The notes beneath the pieces are model-generated. The model did not search any database. It saw only the letters and a list, made by a program, of their open reading frames with translations, and was not told the origin of the DNA. From Ischnura elegans (lineage: Eukaryota > Arthropoda > Insecta > Odonata > Coenagrionidae): 64,000 bases of DNA. Positions 43,790 to 55,304 of this stretch are shown here, one piece after another. The DNA lies in the NCBI RefSeq assembly GCF_921293095.1, contig NC_060256.1, positions 89,125,851-89,189,850 of the forward strand, in the 5' to 3' direction. The position numbers were made by a program, and so were the translations under genes. How positions within the stretch are numbered: position 1 is the first letter of the stretch; every line of letters begins with the position of its first letter.

Positions 43790-46540
43790 TACGAAGGGGT
43801 TTAGAAAGAGTAGATCACTAATTATATACCAAAATATGATTTGGCTCTGATAATATAGGGAGGAATGTGATAATAGTAAAATAGAGGCACTTCTTGATCA
43901 CTCCTTTCCAGAATCAAAACGAACTCTATTATTCATATTGTGTAAAAATAATAACACCATGGCGTACTGTGCAATTATCTAAATTACTATATTGAAACAT
44001 AATCTGTTCTAAATTCAAATCAAACTACAACAGGTATTAGTTTTTCAAATAATATGCTTCAGGATACCGATGTGGTATGCGCATTACATGTATTGTTATT
44101 TTGTTGTCAATTCGCGCCATTTGGGAAACAAAAAATTTCAGTAAATCGGCTGTGAGTTGCGCCTGAATAATACTTAAAGTTAATTTCATCATAGGCTACT
44201 GGCCGACATTACGGAATGTATCTTAATGCCGATAAGTGGAGGATCAAAGGATGGTTACCTCTGGGCTAGTGGTCATCTCAGCAGACGTGTAGCTGCTAGA
44301 GGAAAACTTTCTCTAGCGGCTCCCTTGAGAAAGATGGGCCACGTCTCATCGATAACTAGAGCGAACTCTACCCCGTAAGCTCCATACTTGCATTTTTTGT
44401 TTAGTTTTTTACTATCTAACCAAGTATCTTTGTATGCCCACCCTAGGTCGAGAAGACGCTAGCTATGCAGGGGCAACGAGTAAATCTTCATCAGTAATGG
44501 CATTTTGCATTTGCGCGTGCGGTTAAATTCCTGTCTTTCCTTTATTTTAAGTGGAAACAACAGCTGGTGCACTGCCGCCCTTACTTTTCGTCTCACAGGT
44601 GACTATATGATTCAGCTAATGGCGAAATATGGCGCTCGTTATTCCACCGTATGGATTTATGAGTCCCCGTTTCACCGTATGCCTTTAATTTTGAGTTTAC
44701 TCTATCGTATGCTGCGGTGAGGGCTGGTCTTTCATCCCTCGCTCCATATTATGATTGGAAATGCTCTCGAAGGGAAGAATTACCCTAGATTCCGCACGAA
44801 ACCATCATGAATAATCCCTACCATTTACACGTGTGGTTAACACGACGCATCACTCCTGCTCAAACGGATTGCCAGTATTTGCTTTCTTGCTTAGGGACTA
44901 AAAATGTTGTGAACTGCCTTATCCGTAGAAAGAGGTCGTGTCTTTGGGCCTTCAGCATGACGCAGTTCAGAGTTAAGGGTGGAAAAAATTTCGGATCGGT
45001 GCGAAGCCACTCAGAAAATAGTTCAGTTGCTGGGAAACCATGCGACGATAGTGTTGGAATTCATTTCTGAGTGGTGTGCTTTTTCCGTCTTGTGAAGTGA
45101 TTGTTTCTAATTCCCAATTACAAGAAGGAAGCAGTGTGTGCATCTAAAACACGCAAATCGTTCGTTAGGCACTGTGAAGTGCATCGGTTTGTATGGAGTA
45201 CGGAAGGACCTGAATTTGGAAATCACTGGTTCAGTGCGTGATTTATTGCCAAGTATGTTGGATGGTGTGCGTGTGGAAGCATCTTGTGGTGATTGTGCAG
45301 TTACATTGTGCAGTTTTTTGTGTTACCATGAGAGTTACAAAAGAGAAATAATTATACTAGGATCTCAGGATTTGGCTTCATTCTCCTGAAAAGAGTCAAA
45401 TGCTCCAGATACAAGGAAACAACCAAGTAGCTATATTTTCACCTTTTAAAAGTACTCGTAATTATCATATTTTTCAATGCAATTGATTGGGAGAACACTA
45501 TTATATTGACCTCATTAATGACACTGGGTGCATTTAAAATTCTTTACCTTCACGGAGTAGCATTAGTACATCCCGGACATAAAAATCACCCGCTATCGCC
45601 GCAAAATAGGTAGAAAGCTGATCTTTAAGCATTTGTATGAAATTTTGCCGCAGCTCGGAAAGGTCGCATCACGTATCGTTTTTGTTATTGTTTATTCCAC
45701 TATATTCATGAATTATTAATCGGGAAAGACGTTAAACTTTTAGTTTCTATGGTTGAAAGAGTGAAGAAACACACACGAAAAACTATGAGAACAGCGAAAC
45801 GGTTGTTTTCTTCATCCCCTCACGAGAAAAATATTTGAGTTGGTACATTTCATTGCATTTATATAGAGAAAACGATATTTCTGCATTACATATAGCTTTT
45901 TAAAATGAACTTTTACCTATTCTTGGAGATTTTAAATAGTCGAAAGGTAGACATCAATTTCTGAGGTGTAGAAAATTGCATGAATATCGAAGTTATGTAT
46001 GCGATATGAAAAAAATATTCCGAATAATTTCAAGTGAAGAATTGTTTATATTGTTCCACTTACCTAAAATAAACCACAAAAACGAAAATTACCCGGCAGT
46101 GGACACTACCAAAGTAGGAGTCAAAATTGTGGTCCAGAATAGATGCGGAATTGGCAATGCCCCTGAATCACGGCTTCGTTCCGGAGAACGAAAATCCATT
46201 ATCTTCTGAGTAGTTGAAAATGAGTACGTAGTTATTCGAGGAGTGGAATTTGACAACAAGAGCGACTGCTATGATGGGGTGCACAAGAGTCACAGCCTCC
46301 CATCAAGCGTGAATTCCTCACGGAGTTGAGTTACGAAGTCGCCTGAAGCCCTCATTTATATTGCGGAAAGCATTATTGTGAATCGCCCCATCATAATAAT
46401 CATTGTGATGGTCAAATACCCTTACTCAACGAGCGACATACTTCTTTTAGACCCTACAGAAGAAAAGACAAAACTCAGTGGGTTTTTTTATTCTCCGATG
46501 CGGAGGCCTGGTTCAGCGGCCTTGCAATTATAGAGGTTAT
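43790..46540. other. No recognised gene in 2.7 kb
   Basis: Several open frames of 70-90 codons (44505-44720, 44807-45070, 45138-45389) have no family resemblance. A decayed transposon is likely but cannot be shown. Confidence 0.4.
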
Positions 46541-46545
46541 AATTC

Positions 46546-47280
46546 TTGGTTCGCAAGAACTTAAAATTCCGTAACTCTGCTTTGGATAATCTTACGCTGA
46601 TCCATTTGTTCAATAAAGCACACAAAATGTGGGACCGTCAAATACCACAGTCACTTTTCTCCTTACGACAACGGATTGACGGTGTCACTGGTTACTCACC
46701 TGCAGAGCTCTTTTTAGGAAGACAACTACACCGTTCTGGTGATTGGACCATAAAACCTGGACAGGATGGCAGTGCAGTCTCTCTTCCCACTTGGAAAAAT
46801 AATCAGCAGGCAGCGTTACAAAGAAGGTGTGAGGTGGTTGCGAAAGGAATTTCTGACCAGGCTAAAGCACAAGACATTGGTGAAGATCAGGTGTTTCAAC
46901 AAGGACATAAAGTGCTGCGACGTAATCATCCTGTCAGCAGTAGGATCCAGGGATTCCATGCGGGTCTAGCACCAAAGTGGGTTGGATCTTTTGAAGTAGA
47001 CAAGATACTGGGGCATGGGGTGTACATGTTGAAAACCACTTCTCCGGTTAAAATACATGCAGCAGAGTTGAGGTTGGTGAGACATCCTCTTCGTGGACAT
47101 GGTGAGCTGGATGCTGTACCCAATGGCGTGGAGCCAATGAAGGGTGGAGTGGTCCAGTCCGAACATGCCGAGGGAGCGGTGGAGCGGACTGTGGAAGGAA
47201 CGATGGATGGAGTTCGGGGGATGGAGCGTAAAGACTCACAGTATTGTCCGAGGCCTCAGACTCAGAGAATTGAAAAGTGA
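46546..47280 (+). pseudogene. LTR-retrotransposon integrase C-terminal fragment
   Basis: One long frame reads RIDGVTGYSPAELFLGRQL, the end of the integrase core, then RRNHPVSSRIQGFHAGLAPK and WVGSFEVDKILGHGVYMLK, the C-terminal SH3-like domain of Gypsy-type integrases. A low-complexity tail follows to TGA. The catalytic DDE part and everything upstream are missing. A purine tract (GGGGGGATAA, 47294) lies just after the stop, as expected before a 3' LTR. The LTR itself (perhaps 47304-47586) is not confirmed. Confidence 0.7.
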
Positions 47281-47589
47281 TTTTGGGTCATTGGGGGGAT
47301 AATTGATGTATGTGTATTTATGACTGAAATCACTTTTGTATGTGTTTAGTTTGTTTTCTTTTCTTGAGTTCATTTGTTTTTGTTTTATTTGCCTGTGAGC
47401 ATGTTTGTTTTTATTTTGATTTCTTTTTGCTGATTTGATGGTGGTGGTGGCTATGGTGATATGATATAAATAAGGGATTGTTAGTTAGAAAGCTATCTTG
47501 AAATGAATTTATATTAAGATGAAGATTAAAATACAGTGTGTGAAGTGATGTTTTCCTTGTGTTTAATCGCTTTGATACGTTAAGCATCT

Positions 47590-49105
47590 TCAAGCCTCAT
47601 AAACTTACAATCAGACTAGTATGTTTCGTAAAAGGAAGCGGAGTTATGCATGGTGGAGGAAGCAATAAGGATATAGTCAATAGAAAAGCACAGGAACAGA
47701 TAGCATTCCACAAAAAGAATAGTCTATTCACAGCTGACAAATCAAGTACAGAAGTGAGAAAACAAAGCATAAGATTCAACACATCAAGCTAACTTATTTA
47801 AGGGCAAAGCATTAACAGCAGCAGAGAAGTCAAGAGTGGAATCACATAAAATGTGGTGCTCCATTGCACTGCACTGCATTCATATTTATTATGCATAATT
47901 TTATTTCAAAACTTAACGTGCGACGAAATCATCCACAATGTGGGTTCTTGGGTCAGTTCTTGAATTTTTTCAACCTTGTGTTAACCCACTGACTCGCCAC
48001 ATAAAATAATAGTTAAAGCTTTCAATGAAAATGAATAATATCATTTATTTTGATCAGTCATTCTTTCCCAAAGTATTTACAAATACATGCTTCCAGTCGA
48101 AATTCTTTTTCCCACATTAATCGCTACCATCTACCAATGGAATTTTTTATTATTATAACACAAGCAGTCGTCTTGAATTGCTTGCTTGAAAACAAACGAT
48201 TTCTCCAAACATCAATAATATTTCCAAACAAATATGATCCACCACTGATGTTTAATGCAATATCCATGGACAACATAAAGCCATGTTTATCATTTGGACT
48301 TCAATACAAAATTGTTGACTCCATAAGCAAGAAAGTTGTTCACACAATTAAGATTCAGTTTATCGGGACAGTTCAGGGTCTATCAAAACTTTCAGTGAGC
48401 ACATTAACCCTTTCGAGACAGTGGAGTTTTCGTCTTAGCATGACTGCTGTACTGAGCCCTGAGAGACTCTTCTTTCTCCTGGTACGGAGCATTTTTGGAG
48501 AGCATTCGTTAAGAAGGGTCTCGCTGATCCTTTTTCAACCCCTCCACGCAGGGACTTCGCATTATCTCGGACTCCGAGAGTAGTTGTGCTCCCTCCTTTC
48601 CGGGTTTACGACCATACCTGCGGCATTGGTTTGCGGTCAACTTATGTATTGCTTATATGTATTTAGCAAATGGATAATTGTTGCTTGCACGTAAATTACA
48701 GACTTTGAATTGAATTCCTCATTTTTATCTGAGCCTTGTCAAATTTTAAATGCAGTTCTAAGGCCATTATTAATGCAGCAACAATTTCCATGTTGATGTT
48801 TATACAGAACTCGAGATATAAGTTAATATTTGTCGTAGAATTTCGTTTAAAAATTGTAAACGCTGCTCAAAAGACAAATAATTCAATTGTTAGTGTATAT
48901 TTCTTGAGAAATGAACAAATATTTATTTCGAAAATTGACTGTATAAACAATTGAATGACCGCTGTCCCTTACCGCTAAGAGGGGTTATAAAAAACGAGGG
49001 GTCCGGGTACCTGCTCCCGGATTCCGAGGGTAAATCCTAAACCCTGAAGCGTTGGGTCCCGAGAAAAAGACATCGTAAATCCATGACCGTCCTAAAAGGG
49101 GGGGA
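47590..49105. other. No recognised gene
   Basis: TTAACCC at 47983 and 48408 resembles piggyBac-type termini, but the two are in the same orientation. No transposase is seen. Confidence 0.4.
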
Positions 49106-49109
49106 GCTA

Positions 49110-49230
49110 GAAAACGTATATACACGGCTTTCGATCTCCTGGCCGGGAAAATCTCACACGTATATACACGCCCGTCGTCTCCCGGGTCAGGAAACTTCCA
49201 CACGTATATATACGTGTACAGTAGGGAAAA
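49110..49230. repeat. Short tandem repeat, ~55-bp unit
   Basis: ACGTATATACACG followed by GTC/CTC-rich text and GAAAA/GGAAA recurs about 2.5 times, ending in the palindrome CACACGTATATATACGTGT. Confidence 0.6.
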
Positions 49231-49268
49231 GGTAAAAATCAGCTGATACGAAAATAATAATAATTGAT

Positions 49269-50741
49269 TATTACGGAGGCTTCCGCGGTTAGTTATTTGG
49301 TGATGATTTTCCGGGTTTACACCGCGTTGATACATGTTTTGCGGACGACAGTTTCGGGCGCCTTCCAGCTCCCGTCTTCGGGTCCAAATGATTTGTAGAT
49401 CTGTGATCCTTATTTATTTACAGCTAGTCAGACGGATGTTGATTTTTAATTCCATTGTTGGAAAAGCCGTTTGAAAGATGAGGATAAAGGATAGCCGTCT
49501 TCCCTATTGAAGTTCTTAGGGTGACTCGCTATTTCAATCGCCTCCCTTATCAGCCTAGGGAAATATTTATTTTCCCTGGCGATGATTTTCGATTCCTTGA
49601 AAAGTATGACGTGCCCAGGTTCCGACCATGCATGCTCTGCAACCGCAGAAAGACGAAAATTTTTCTTTTCGGTTGCCTTAAGATGTTCATTTATTCTGCA
49701 TTTGAGGGATCTAGATGTTTGCCCGATGTATGATAAACCACAGGAACACGTTACTTCATACACTCCTTCATAGATATCTGATGGATGATGATCTTTTTCA
49801 CTCCGGAGGAGGTCAGAGGTCTTCTTCAAACTTATAAATCGCGTCAGAACGTCATGTTTGGCGAGAACTCTAGCAATTCTTTCCGACGTTCCAGCCACGT
49901 ATGGCAAGAGAGCATGTGCCTTTGCCTTTTGCTGGTCTTCCTTTGCAATGTCCAAGGCCACATCTCTTTTCTCTTCTTCCCTACGTGCGATTTTTTGAAT
50001 CAGTACCCGATCGTAGCCATTTTCTTGGAGCGTGGTAAGGAGGTGTTGCTTCTCTCTAGCGAGCGAATCTGTATCCGATATGGAATATGCCCTATGATAT
50101 AGAGTTTTAATAGCTGATGCTTTATGCCTGGGATGATGGTGTGATTTGCCATTCAAATAGCGATCAGTATGCGTTTCCTTACGATAGACTGAATGTCCCA
50201 ATGTGCCATCTGATTTCTTCTTGACGAGAACGTCCAAAAAGGGAAGTTGGTTATTTTCTTCCATTTCCATAGTGAACTGGATGGAATTATTTTGGCTATT
50301 AAGATGTTCAAGGAATCTTTTCAGTTTATCTGTCCCATGAGGCCAAATGACGAAGGTGTCGTCAACATATCTCACAAAGAGTTTCGGCTTCATAGGGAAA
50401 GAATCCAGGGCTTTTCGTTCAAATTCTTCCATATAAAGATCTGCGACGACAGGTGATAAGGGTAATAAATATTTCCCTAGGCTGATAAGGGAGGCGATTG
50501 AAATAGCGAGTCACCCTAAGAACTTCAATAGGGAAGACGGCTATCCTTTATCCTCATCTTTCAAACGGCTTTTCCAACAATGGAATTAAAAATCAACATC
50601 CGTCTGACTAGCTGTAAATAAATAAGGATCACAGATCTGCAAATCATTTGGACCCGAAGACGGGAGCTGGAACGCGCCCGAAACTGTCGTCCGCAAAACA
50701 TGTATCAACGCGGTGTAAACCCGGAAAACCATCACCAAATA
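49269..50741 (-). mobile_element. Penelope-like element with inverted 3' end
   Basis: The coding strand runs from 50432 down. The last about 280 bases of the element (49290-49571) recur in reverse orientation at about 50466-50741, including the final 41 codons. AATAATAATTGAT is found at both outer borders (49256-49268 and 50738-50750), a possible target duplication. Inverted terminal copies are a known Penelope feature. Confidence 0.85.
49446..50432 (-). pseudogene. Penelope-like RT palm end and GIY-YIG endonuclease, 5'-truncated
   Basis: 328 codons are open without interruption. KPKLFVRYVDDTFVIWPHG is the RT catalytic motif (YVDD). NNQLPFLDVLVKK and HTDRYLNGKSHHHPRHK follow, then a long helical connector. 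The GIY-YIG nuclease is seen as GVYEVTCSCGLSYIGQTSR with CRINEHLKA, and HAWSEPGH near the end. The fingers and N-terminal RT are missing. Penelope elements use this endonuclease with their RT for target-primed insertion. The intact C-terminal half suggests a fairly recent truncated insertion. Confidence 0.93.
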
Positions 50742-51475
50742 ATAATTGATATTTTATACTTTGATATTTTATCTCACCCTAAGGATTGCTAAATTGCTTA
50801 ACTCTACCAGATCTTCCCTCGTGGCACAGAGGCTCCTTCTGCACAGGGGGTCTCTTCTGCACTGGCACCGTAAGTCGTGAACACTTGCAGTCAACAGATT
50901 AAATAACATATTTAAGTTCATAAAAATAGGAAAGTGGTAAGTAAAAATACTTTGAAAAGTGAGAACTTCACAGTTTATAAAATTCAATAAAATGTTATGG
51001 TTCTATAATCTATTTAGTGAATTCGTTCTTTTAAACTGTTCTGACATCTAAAATACTTTTGAAATAAACATTTTCAAACAACCCTTTGATAATAAATCAT
51101 TAGGTTCTCTTTTATATTCGGATGCCTTTACTTTATTATAATTTATATAATCTATTTGAATGGAGTATGCATAGAGTTCAAAGTGACCGATGAAAATGTA
51201 GGACTTTACGATTGCAAAAAAAATGGGTTCAAGTAATCCGAGAATTGTTTTATTTTACCTTTTATATAAACTTCACGTTAGATGCGAGCTTTGTGTGGAC
51301 CCCCTAAGATCAGGACCCTTGGCAACCACCACTGAATACACCGATCTCTTAACCTCATGTTTTTGCAGAACATGTGCAGAGTTTTAATTGTGGGACACCT
51401 GTAAATTGGCCCAAGCACCTCTCATCCATGAAACCAAGAATGCCACTTTCAAACTGACATTTCAAAACCCCTCAC

Positions 51476-51665
51476 CGACCAAAGGATCTCCATCAACTCC
51501 GACATCCTGCAGCTTTTCTTGCATGGCCTGCCCAATCACCAAGTGGAGCTCATTCTGCAAGGCGGAGCGTGACTCCAGGCACTGCTCCTTGAACAGCTTG
51601 AAGCCAATTAACTTGTCCAGGCAGACCGAGCACATGCTTCGTGGAAAACCATCACACAGGTCAAC
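51476..51665 (-). CDS. Exon of a ZAD-type zinc-finger protein
   Basis: A TTTGTAG acceptor and G|GTGAGG donor bound 63 codons. They read DGFPRSMCSVCLDKLIGFKL, then FKEQCLESRSALQNEL. This matches the second half of a ZAD (zf-AD) domain: P-x-x-(I/M)-C-x-x-C, then F-x-x-x-C about 14 residues later. ZAD proteins are arthropod DNA-binding zinc-finger proteins that dimerise through this domain. The first Cys pair and the C2H2 fingers would be on other exons, which I cannot place. A GC-rich pocket at 50810-50875 (minus) might be one. Confidence 0.5.
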
Positions 51666-51769
51666 CTACAAACGAATAAGCCAACAACAAAAGGGCACGA
51701 TGAAATAAGTGGTCATGCGGAAAACCAAATCTTAGACGATTCTATCCACTAAGAATGAATTTCGTCATG

Positions 51770-51840
51770 AAAAATCATTTGGTCGAACCAGGATTTGAAC
51801 CAGAACAATCTAATTGCCAGTTCCACAACCAATCCATCAT
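51770..51840 (-). repeat. Degenerate tRNA-like sequence
   Basis: On the minus strand GGTTCAAATCCTGGTTCGA is a B-box/T-arm, preceded by an anticodon-arm-like AACTGGCAATTAGATTG. The rest of the cloverleaf is weak. Confidence 0.5.
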
Positions 51841-52016
51841 TTTCGAATGTGATTCTCAGACTGAGTTAAACAAACAATTAGTTGAAGTCTCCAGTCCACA
51901 CTTTGGCAGACAGAAGTCCACATCTACATCCACAAACAACCCCACAAGCTGCCTAAAAAGGTACGTGGCAGGGACACCAGCTGCCTACGTATAAAAAGCA
52001 AACAAAATAAATAAAG

Positions 52017-52341
52017 CGTGCGAAAGATCCACAGAGAAAAAATCATTCGCCTTGACCGGGATTCGAACCCGGATCCCCCGATTTCCGGTCGAGTGCTTTA
52101 GCCAGTTAAGCTATGGAGGCGTCATTCTTCCCTGTGGATATTTTCGGGCACTACCGGACAATATGTTGCCGGACTCCTCAGCATATGATGCCACAAGCAG
52201 TCCAAATCGTGCGCACAGAGCCACAGCCAGAGAGCAGGCATGGACATAGAACACAAAGACATGTTCGCTCTAGACTAGTTTAAAGTATACCAGGACTAGC
52301 CGCGGTGGTAACTTTTACGGGAGTCACCCGCAATGCACAAT
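52017..52341 (-). repeat. tRNA-related repeat, unit 1
   Basis: A 325-bp unit carries a tRNA-like head (52049-52120, minus) with pairing acceptor, D, anticodon and T arms. A conserved body follows, containing GTCCGGTAGTG-type and CTCTAGACTAG words. It is followed head to tail by unit 2. Confidence 0.75.
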
Positions 52342-52670
52342 CGTGCGAAAGATCCACAGAGAAAAAAATCATTCGCCTTGACCGGGATTCGAACCCGGAT
52401 CCCCCGATTTCCGGTCGAATGCTTTAGCCGGTTAAGCTGCCGAGGCGTCATTCTTCCCTGTGGATATTTTCGGACACTACCGGACAAGATGTTGCTGGAC
52501 TGCTGAGCATATGATGCCACAAGCAGTCCATATCGTGCGCAAAGCACCACAGCCGGAGAGCAGGCCCGGACATAGAACACAAAGACGTGTTCGCTCTAGA
52601 CTAGTTTAAAGTATACCGGGACTAGCCGCGGTGGTAACTTTTACGGGAGTCACCTGCAATGCACAATCGT
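52342..52670 (-). repeat. tRNA-related repeat, unit 2
   Basis: It is a near-identical unit in tandem with unit 1. The tRNA-like head is at 52375-52446. It ends at a junction (about 52671) where the orientation flips. Confidence 0.75.
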
Positions 52671-52675
52671 GCAAT

Positions 52676-53128
52676 TGCAATTCGAATCCCGGTCAAGGCG
52701 AATGATTTTTTCTTTGTGGATCTTTCGCACGATTGTGCATTGCGGGTGACTCCCGTAAAAGTTACCACCGCAGCTAGTCCCGGTATACTTTAAACTAGTC
52801 TAGAGCGAACACCTCTTTGTGTTCTATGTCCGGGCCTGCTCTCCGGCTGTGGCACTGTGCGCACGATTTGGACTGCTTGTGGCATCATATGCTCAGCAGT
52901 CCAGCAGCATCTTGTCCGGTAGTGTCTGAAAATATCCACAGGGAAGAATGACGCCTCGGTAGCTTAACTGACTAAAGCACTCGACCGGAAATCGGGGGAT
53001 CCGGGTTCGAATCCCGGTCAAGGAGAATGATTTTTTTCTCTGTGGATCTTTCGCACGACTGTGCATTGCGGTTGACTCCCGTAAAAGTTACCACCGCGGC
53101 TAGTCCCGGTATACTTTAAACTAAAATA
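52676..53128 (+). repeat. tRNA-related repeat, inverted units 3 and 4 (partial)
   Basis: The same unit is in plus orientation: a tail fragment starting inside the T arm (CGAATCCCGGTCAAGGCG), then a full body, the tRNA-like head at 52953-53024 and part of another body to AAACTA. Together with units 1-2 this makes an inverted arrangement of about 1.1 kb. Confidence 0.75.
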
Positions 53129-53134
53129 AATAAA

Positions 53135-54241
53135 GCGACTCTTGATTGCAAATTTTAAGAGTGCAAAGAGACTGGTCCAAAAAATCTGATTCCTTTTCAA
53201 TGAACCTTTCATATATGTACACTTCACGACAGACGCGAGCATTGTGGGGGCCCACCTAAACGCAGGGCCCTCAACGACTGCCGACCAGCAGGACCTGGGC
53301 AGACCACCCCTGGGTATCAATACAGACAACTTCATTAAAGGCAAATATTTCAATTCGGGGTGGATGAGAAATGATTGGTGGAATGTAACTGCAATCTGGG
53401 TCATTCCATTTCAAATCAACTAGGTCATGACACCCACCGACTTGGATTTTCATGAAACTTGCCATGGTCATACATTCTGGTATATTTAGAGATTGTGTAC
53501 AATTTTAGCCTCCAATTGTTAAAGAAATACGAGCAACTGAAATTTGGGCGTGACCCCTAAAGTGCCGCAACGTGTAACGCATGGTGATTTTTATTTTCAT
53601 CCATAACTCCATTCCTGTTAGATGAAAAGGCATGATTTTTCCCCCAAAACTAATTGGTCCGTAATGATCCCAACATTATCATTAAATATTCACTGCATAT
53701 AGTAATTCAGCTGCAGAAAAATAAAGTTTACAACAAATTCTCGCTTGTATCATTTTTCATTGTCAGCATTCACAGGGAAAGGCCAAGTGAATGCAGACAC
53801 ATGGTTCAGTTTAAAGTAATCATTAATGTATGAGCAAAGATCCTGATGAAAAAAAATCGTGAGTCCGAGATTCCTTTAAGATAAAAAATACTCATTAATG
53901 GTCACGGGTGTAATGTCCCTTTGAATGATGTGATCACGATTATAGCATCCGAGAGACTGCCACAAGGATTGACGCCTTCTCCTTTATTGGGTAACAATTG
54001 ACGATCACTTAGCGTTTACATCACAACGGGAAAAAATGGCTCTTTTTCAAGGCACATATGTAGATATTACACAATTTAGAGGAGATATAAGCTTATACTC
54101 ATGATTAAACAATATTGGAGCATGCATTATCTCACTATATCGTATGCTACTGGCTCTTGTAGTGGGAAACACATAAGCATTCATGTGAATGTACTCCCCA
54201 ACATACTTCTAATTTGGTGCTTTCAGTACTATTCCTACTAA
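53135..54241. other. No recognised gene
   Basis: 53205-53320 resembles 51245-51360 (CACTTCACG...GCGAGC...TGTGGGGGCC), a diverged local repeat. The rest is unassigned. Confidence 0.45.
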
Positions 54242-54636
54242 TGTAAGATTTACGACCGCTACTGGTCCGTCAGAGGAAGTACAGGGAACAGAATTGAAAG
54301 ATTTTGTGAGATAAAGACCATTCTTTTATTGATCCCCAACTTGATGTTGCTCTCTCTACATCTCGCACTTGACTCCCTGCTGCCAAGCTGCTTAGACTCC
54401 CAAGTCCACCTTAGGCGTCCCCACGTGATCGGTATTCACCTCTCCGATTCGTTGCCATCGCCGTGGCATGTGAGGCTCGTAGGTCGCTGATGTTGCAGTA
54501 CCTATTGGTGGGAAAGGAGCGACCGGAAACCAGAGGGATGTGCAGGTAAGGTGCAAGCAGAGGAAAAGAACGGAGAGAGCGTGGGATGCTTAGGTAGGTT
54601 CCTTCAATATGAAGAGCCAGCATCCGGTCTCCTACA
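54242..54636 (-). repeat. 3' LTR of the Gypsy element
   Basis: 395 bp, TG...CA, apparently identical to 59793-60187. Confidence 0.95.
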
Positions 54637-54648
54637 TCGCCTTCCCGC
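54637..54648 (-). other. Polypurine tract
   Basis: GCGGGAAGGCGA on the minus strand abuts the 3' LTR, the usual primer for plus-strand synthesis. Confidence 0.7.
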
Positions 54649-54869
54649 AAAACAAAATTGGACACACAGTGGACAATTTTTTTTTTAAGAAGACATTCAA
54701 GATGAAATACCACAATAAACCCAACACTCAATAAAACGTCTGTAAAAATCATACAATCCCGTAATACATAATCATTCCGACCCTTGATCAACAATACAAA
54801 GATTAAATACTAATAAACCCAGCATCAACAAAATTTCATTAAACAATGTTCAATCTCACAAGACACAAT

Positions 54870-55277
54870 TTATTTCTTATTATTACGTGGTCGTAGGTTA
54901 TATGCACCTTCGGCTCTCTCCTCGTTCACCACACTTTCTGCTGGCACATTTACACTAACGTCCTCGTTCTCTGAGCGTGGTCCGGCTTGGCCAGCCGCTC
55001 GCGACCTCAAAGGGTAGGGAGAGAGCGCGGGGAGGGTTGGTGAGATAAGGGAATTGTCGTCTGCGTCGGTGCTCCCGCAGTCTCCGCGGCCTTCCGCGGA
55101 ATGTGCTTGCGCACGGAATGGGGAAGCAAGGACGTTGGTATCCTCTTCGCGGTCTTCTCTGGGATGTGCGTACTCTTCCAGATTATCACTCTCGCTGGTC
55201 AGGGGACTCGCTGGGGGCACTGATGAGGTGGAGGGATAAACAACACTGGGAAGGGGAAAACAGGGGGGGTCTTCCAC
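54870..55277 (-). CDS. Small third open frame of the Gypsy element
   Basis: 135 codons from ATG at 55277, 28 bases past the pol stop, rich in Pro, Ser, Glu and Arg. It has no signal peptide or membrane segment, so it is not envelope-like. It ends YNLRPRNNKK and holds a similar SPYPLRSRAAG. Such Leu-Arg-Pro-Arg words are common in the C-terminal tails of Gypsy Pol proteins. It may therefore be a Pol tail expressed separately or after a frame change, or a small accessory protein. Function is not known. Confidence 0.55.
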   Translation of the reverse strand: MEDPPCFPLPSVVYPSTSSVPPASPLTSESDNLEEYAHPREDREEDTNVLASPFRAQAHSAEGRGDCGSTDADDNSLISPTLPALSPYPLRSRAAGQAGPRSENEDVSVNVPAESVVNEERAEGAYNLRPRNNKK

Positions 55278-55304
55278 ACTTGGACAGGGCGCACAGCTGG
55301 CTCC

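Noticed and set aside
46926-47239. Minus-strand open frames opposite the integrase fragment
   Set aside because: These are shadows of the plus-strand frame, which has clear integrase motifs.
47983-48412. piggyBac-type element between two TTAACCC words
   Set aside because: The two ends are in the same orientation and no transposase or inverted pair was found.
51388-51708. Plus-strand open frame over the ZAD exon
   Set aside because: The minus strand gives a bounded exon with conserved Cys spacing; the plus frame has no family resemblance.
52049-53024. Four-arm tRNA-like folds as functional tRNA genes
   Set aside because: They are embedded in 325-bp amplified units, position 33 is C and not T, and one acceptor pair is mismatched. 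They fit a tRNA-derived repeat better.
54411-54794. Open frame over the 3' LTR
   Set aside because: It mostly translates LTR sequence, and the same frame recurs at the 5' LTR (59962-60174).
54870-55277. Envelope gene for the Gypsy element
   Set aside because: No signal peptide, no transmembrane segment, no cleavage site, and only 135 codons.
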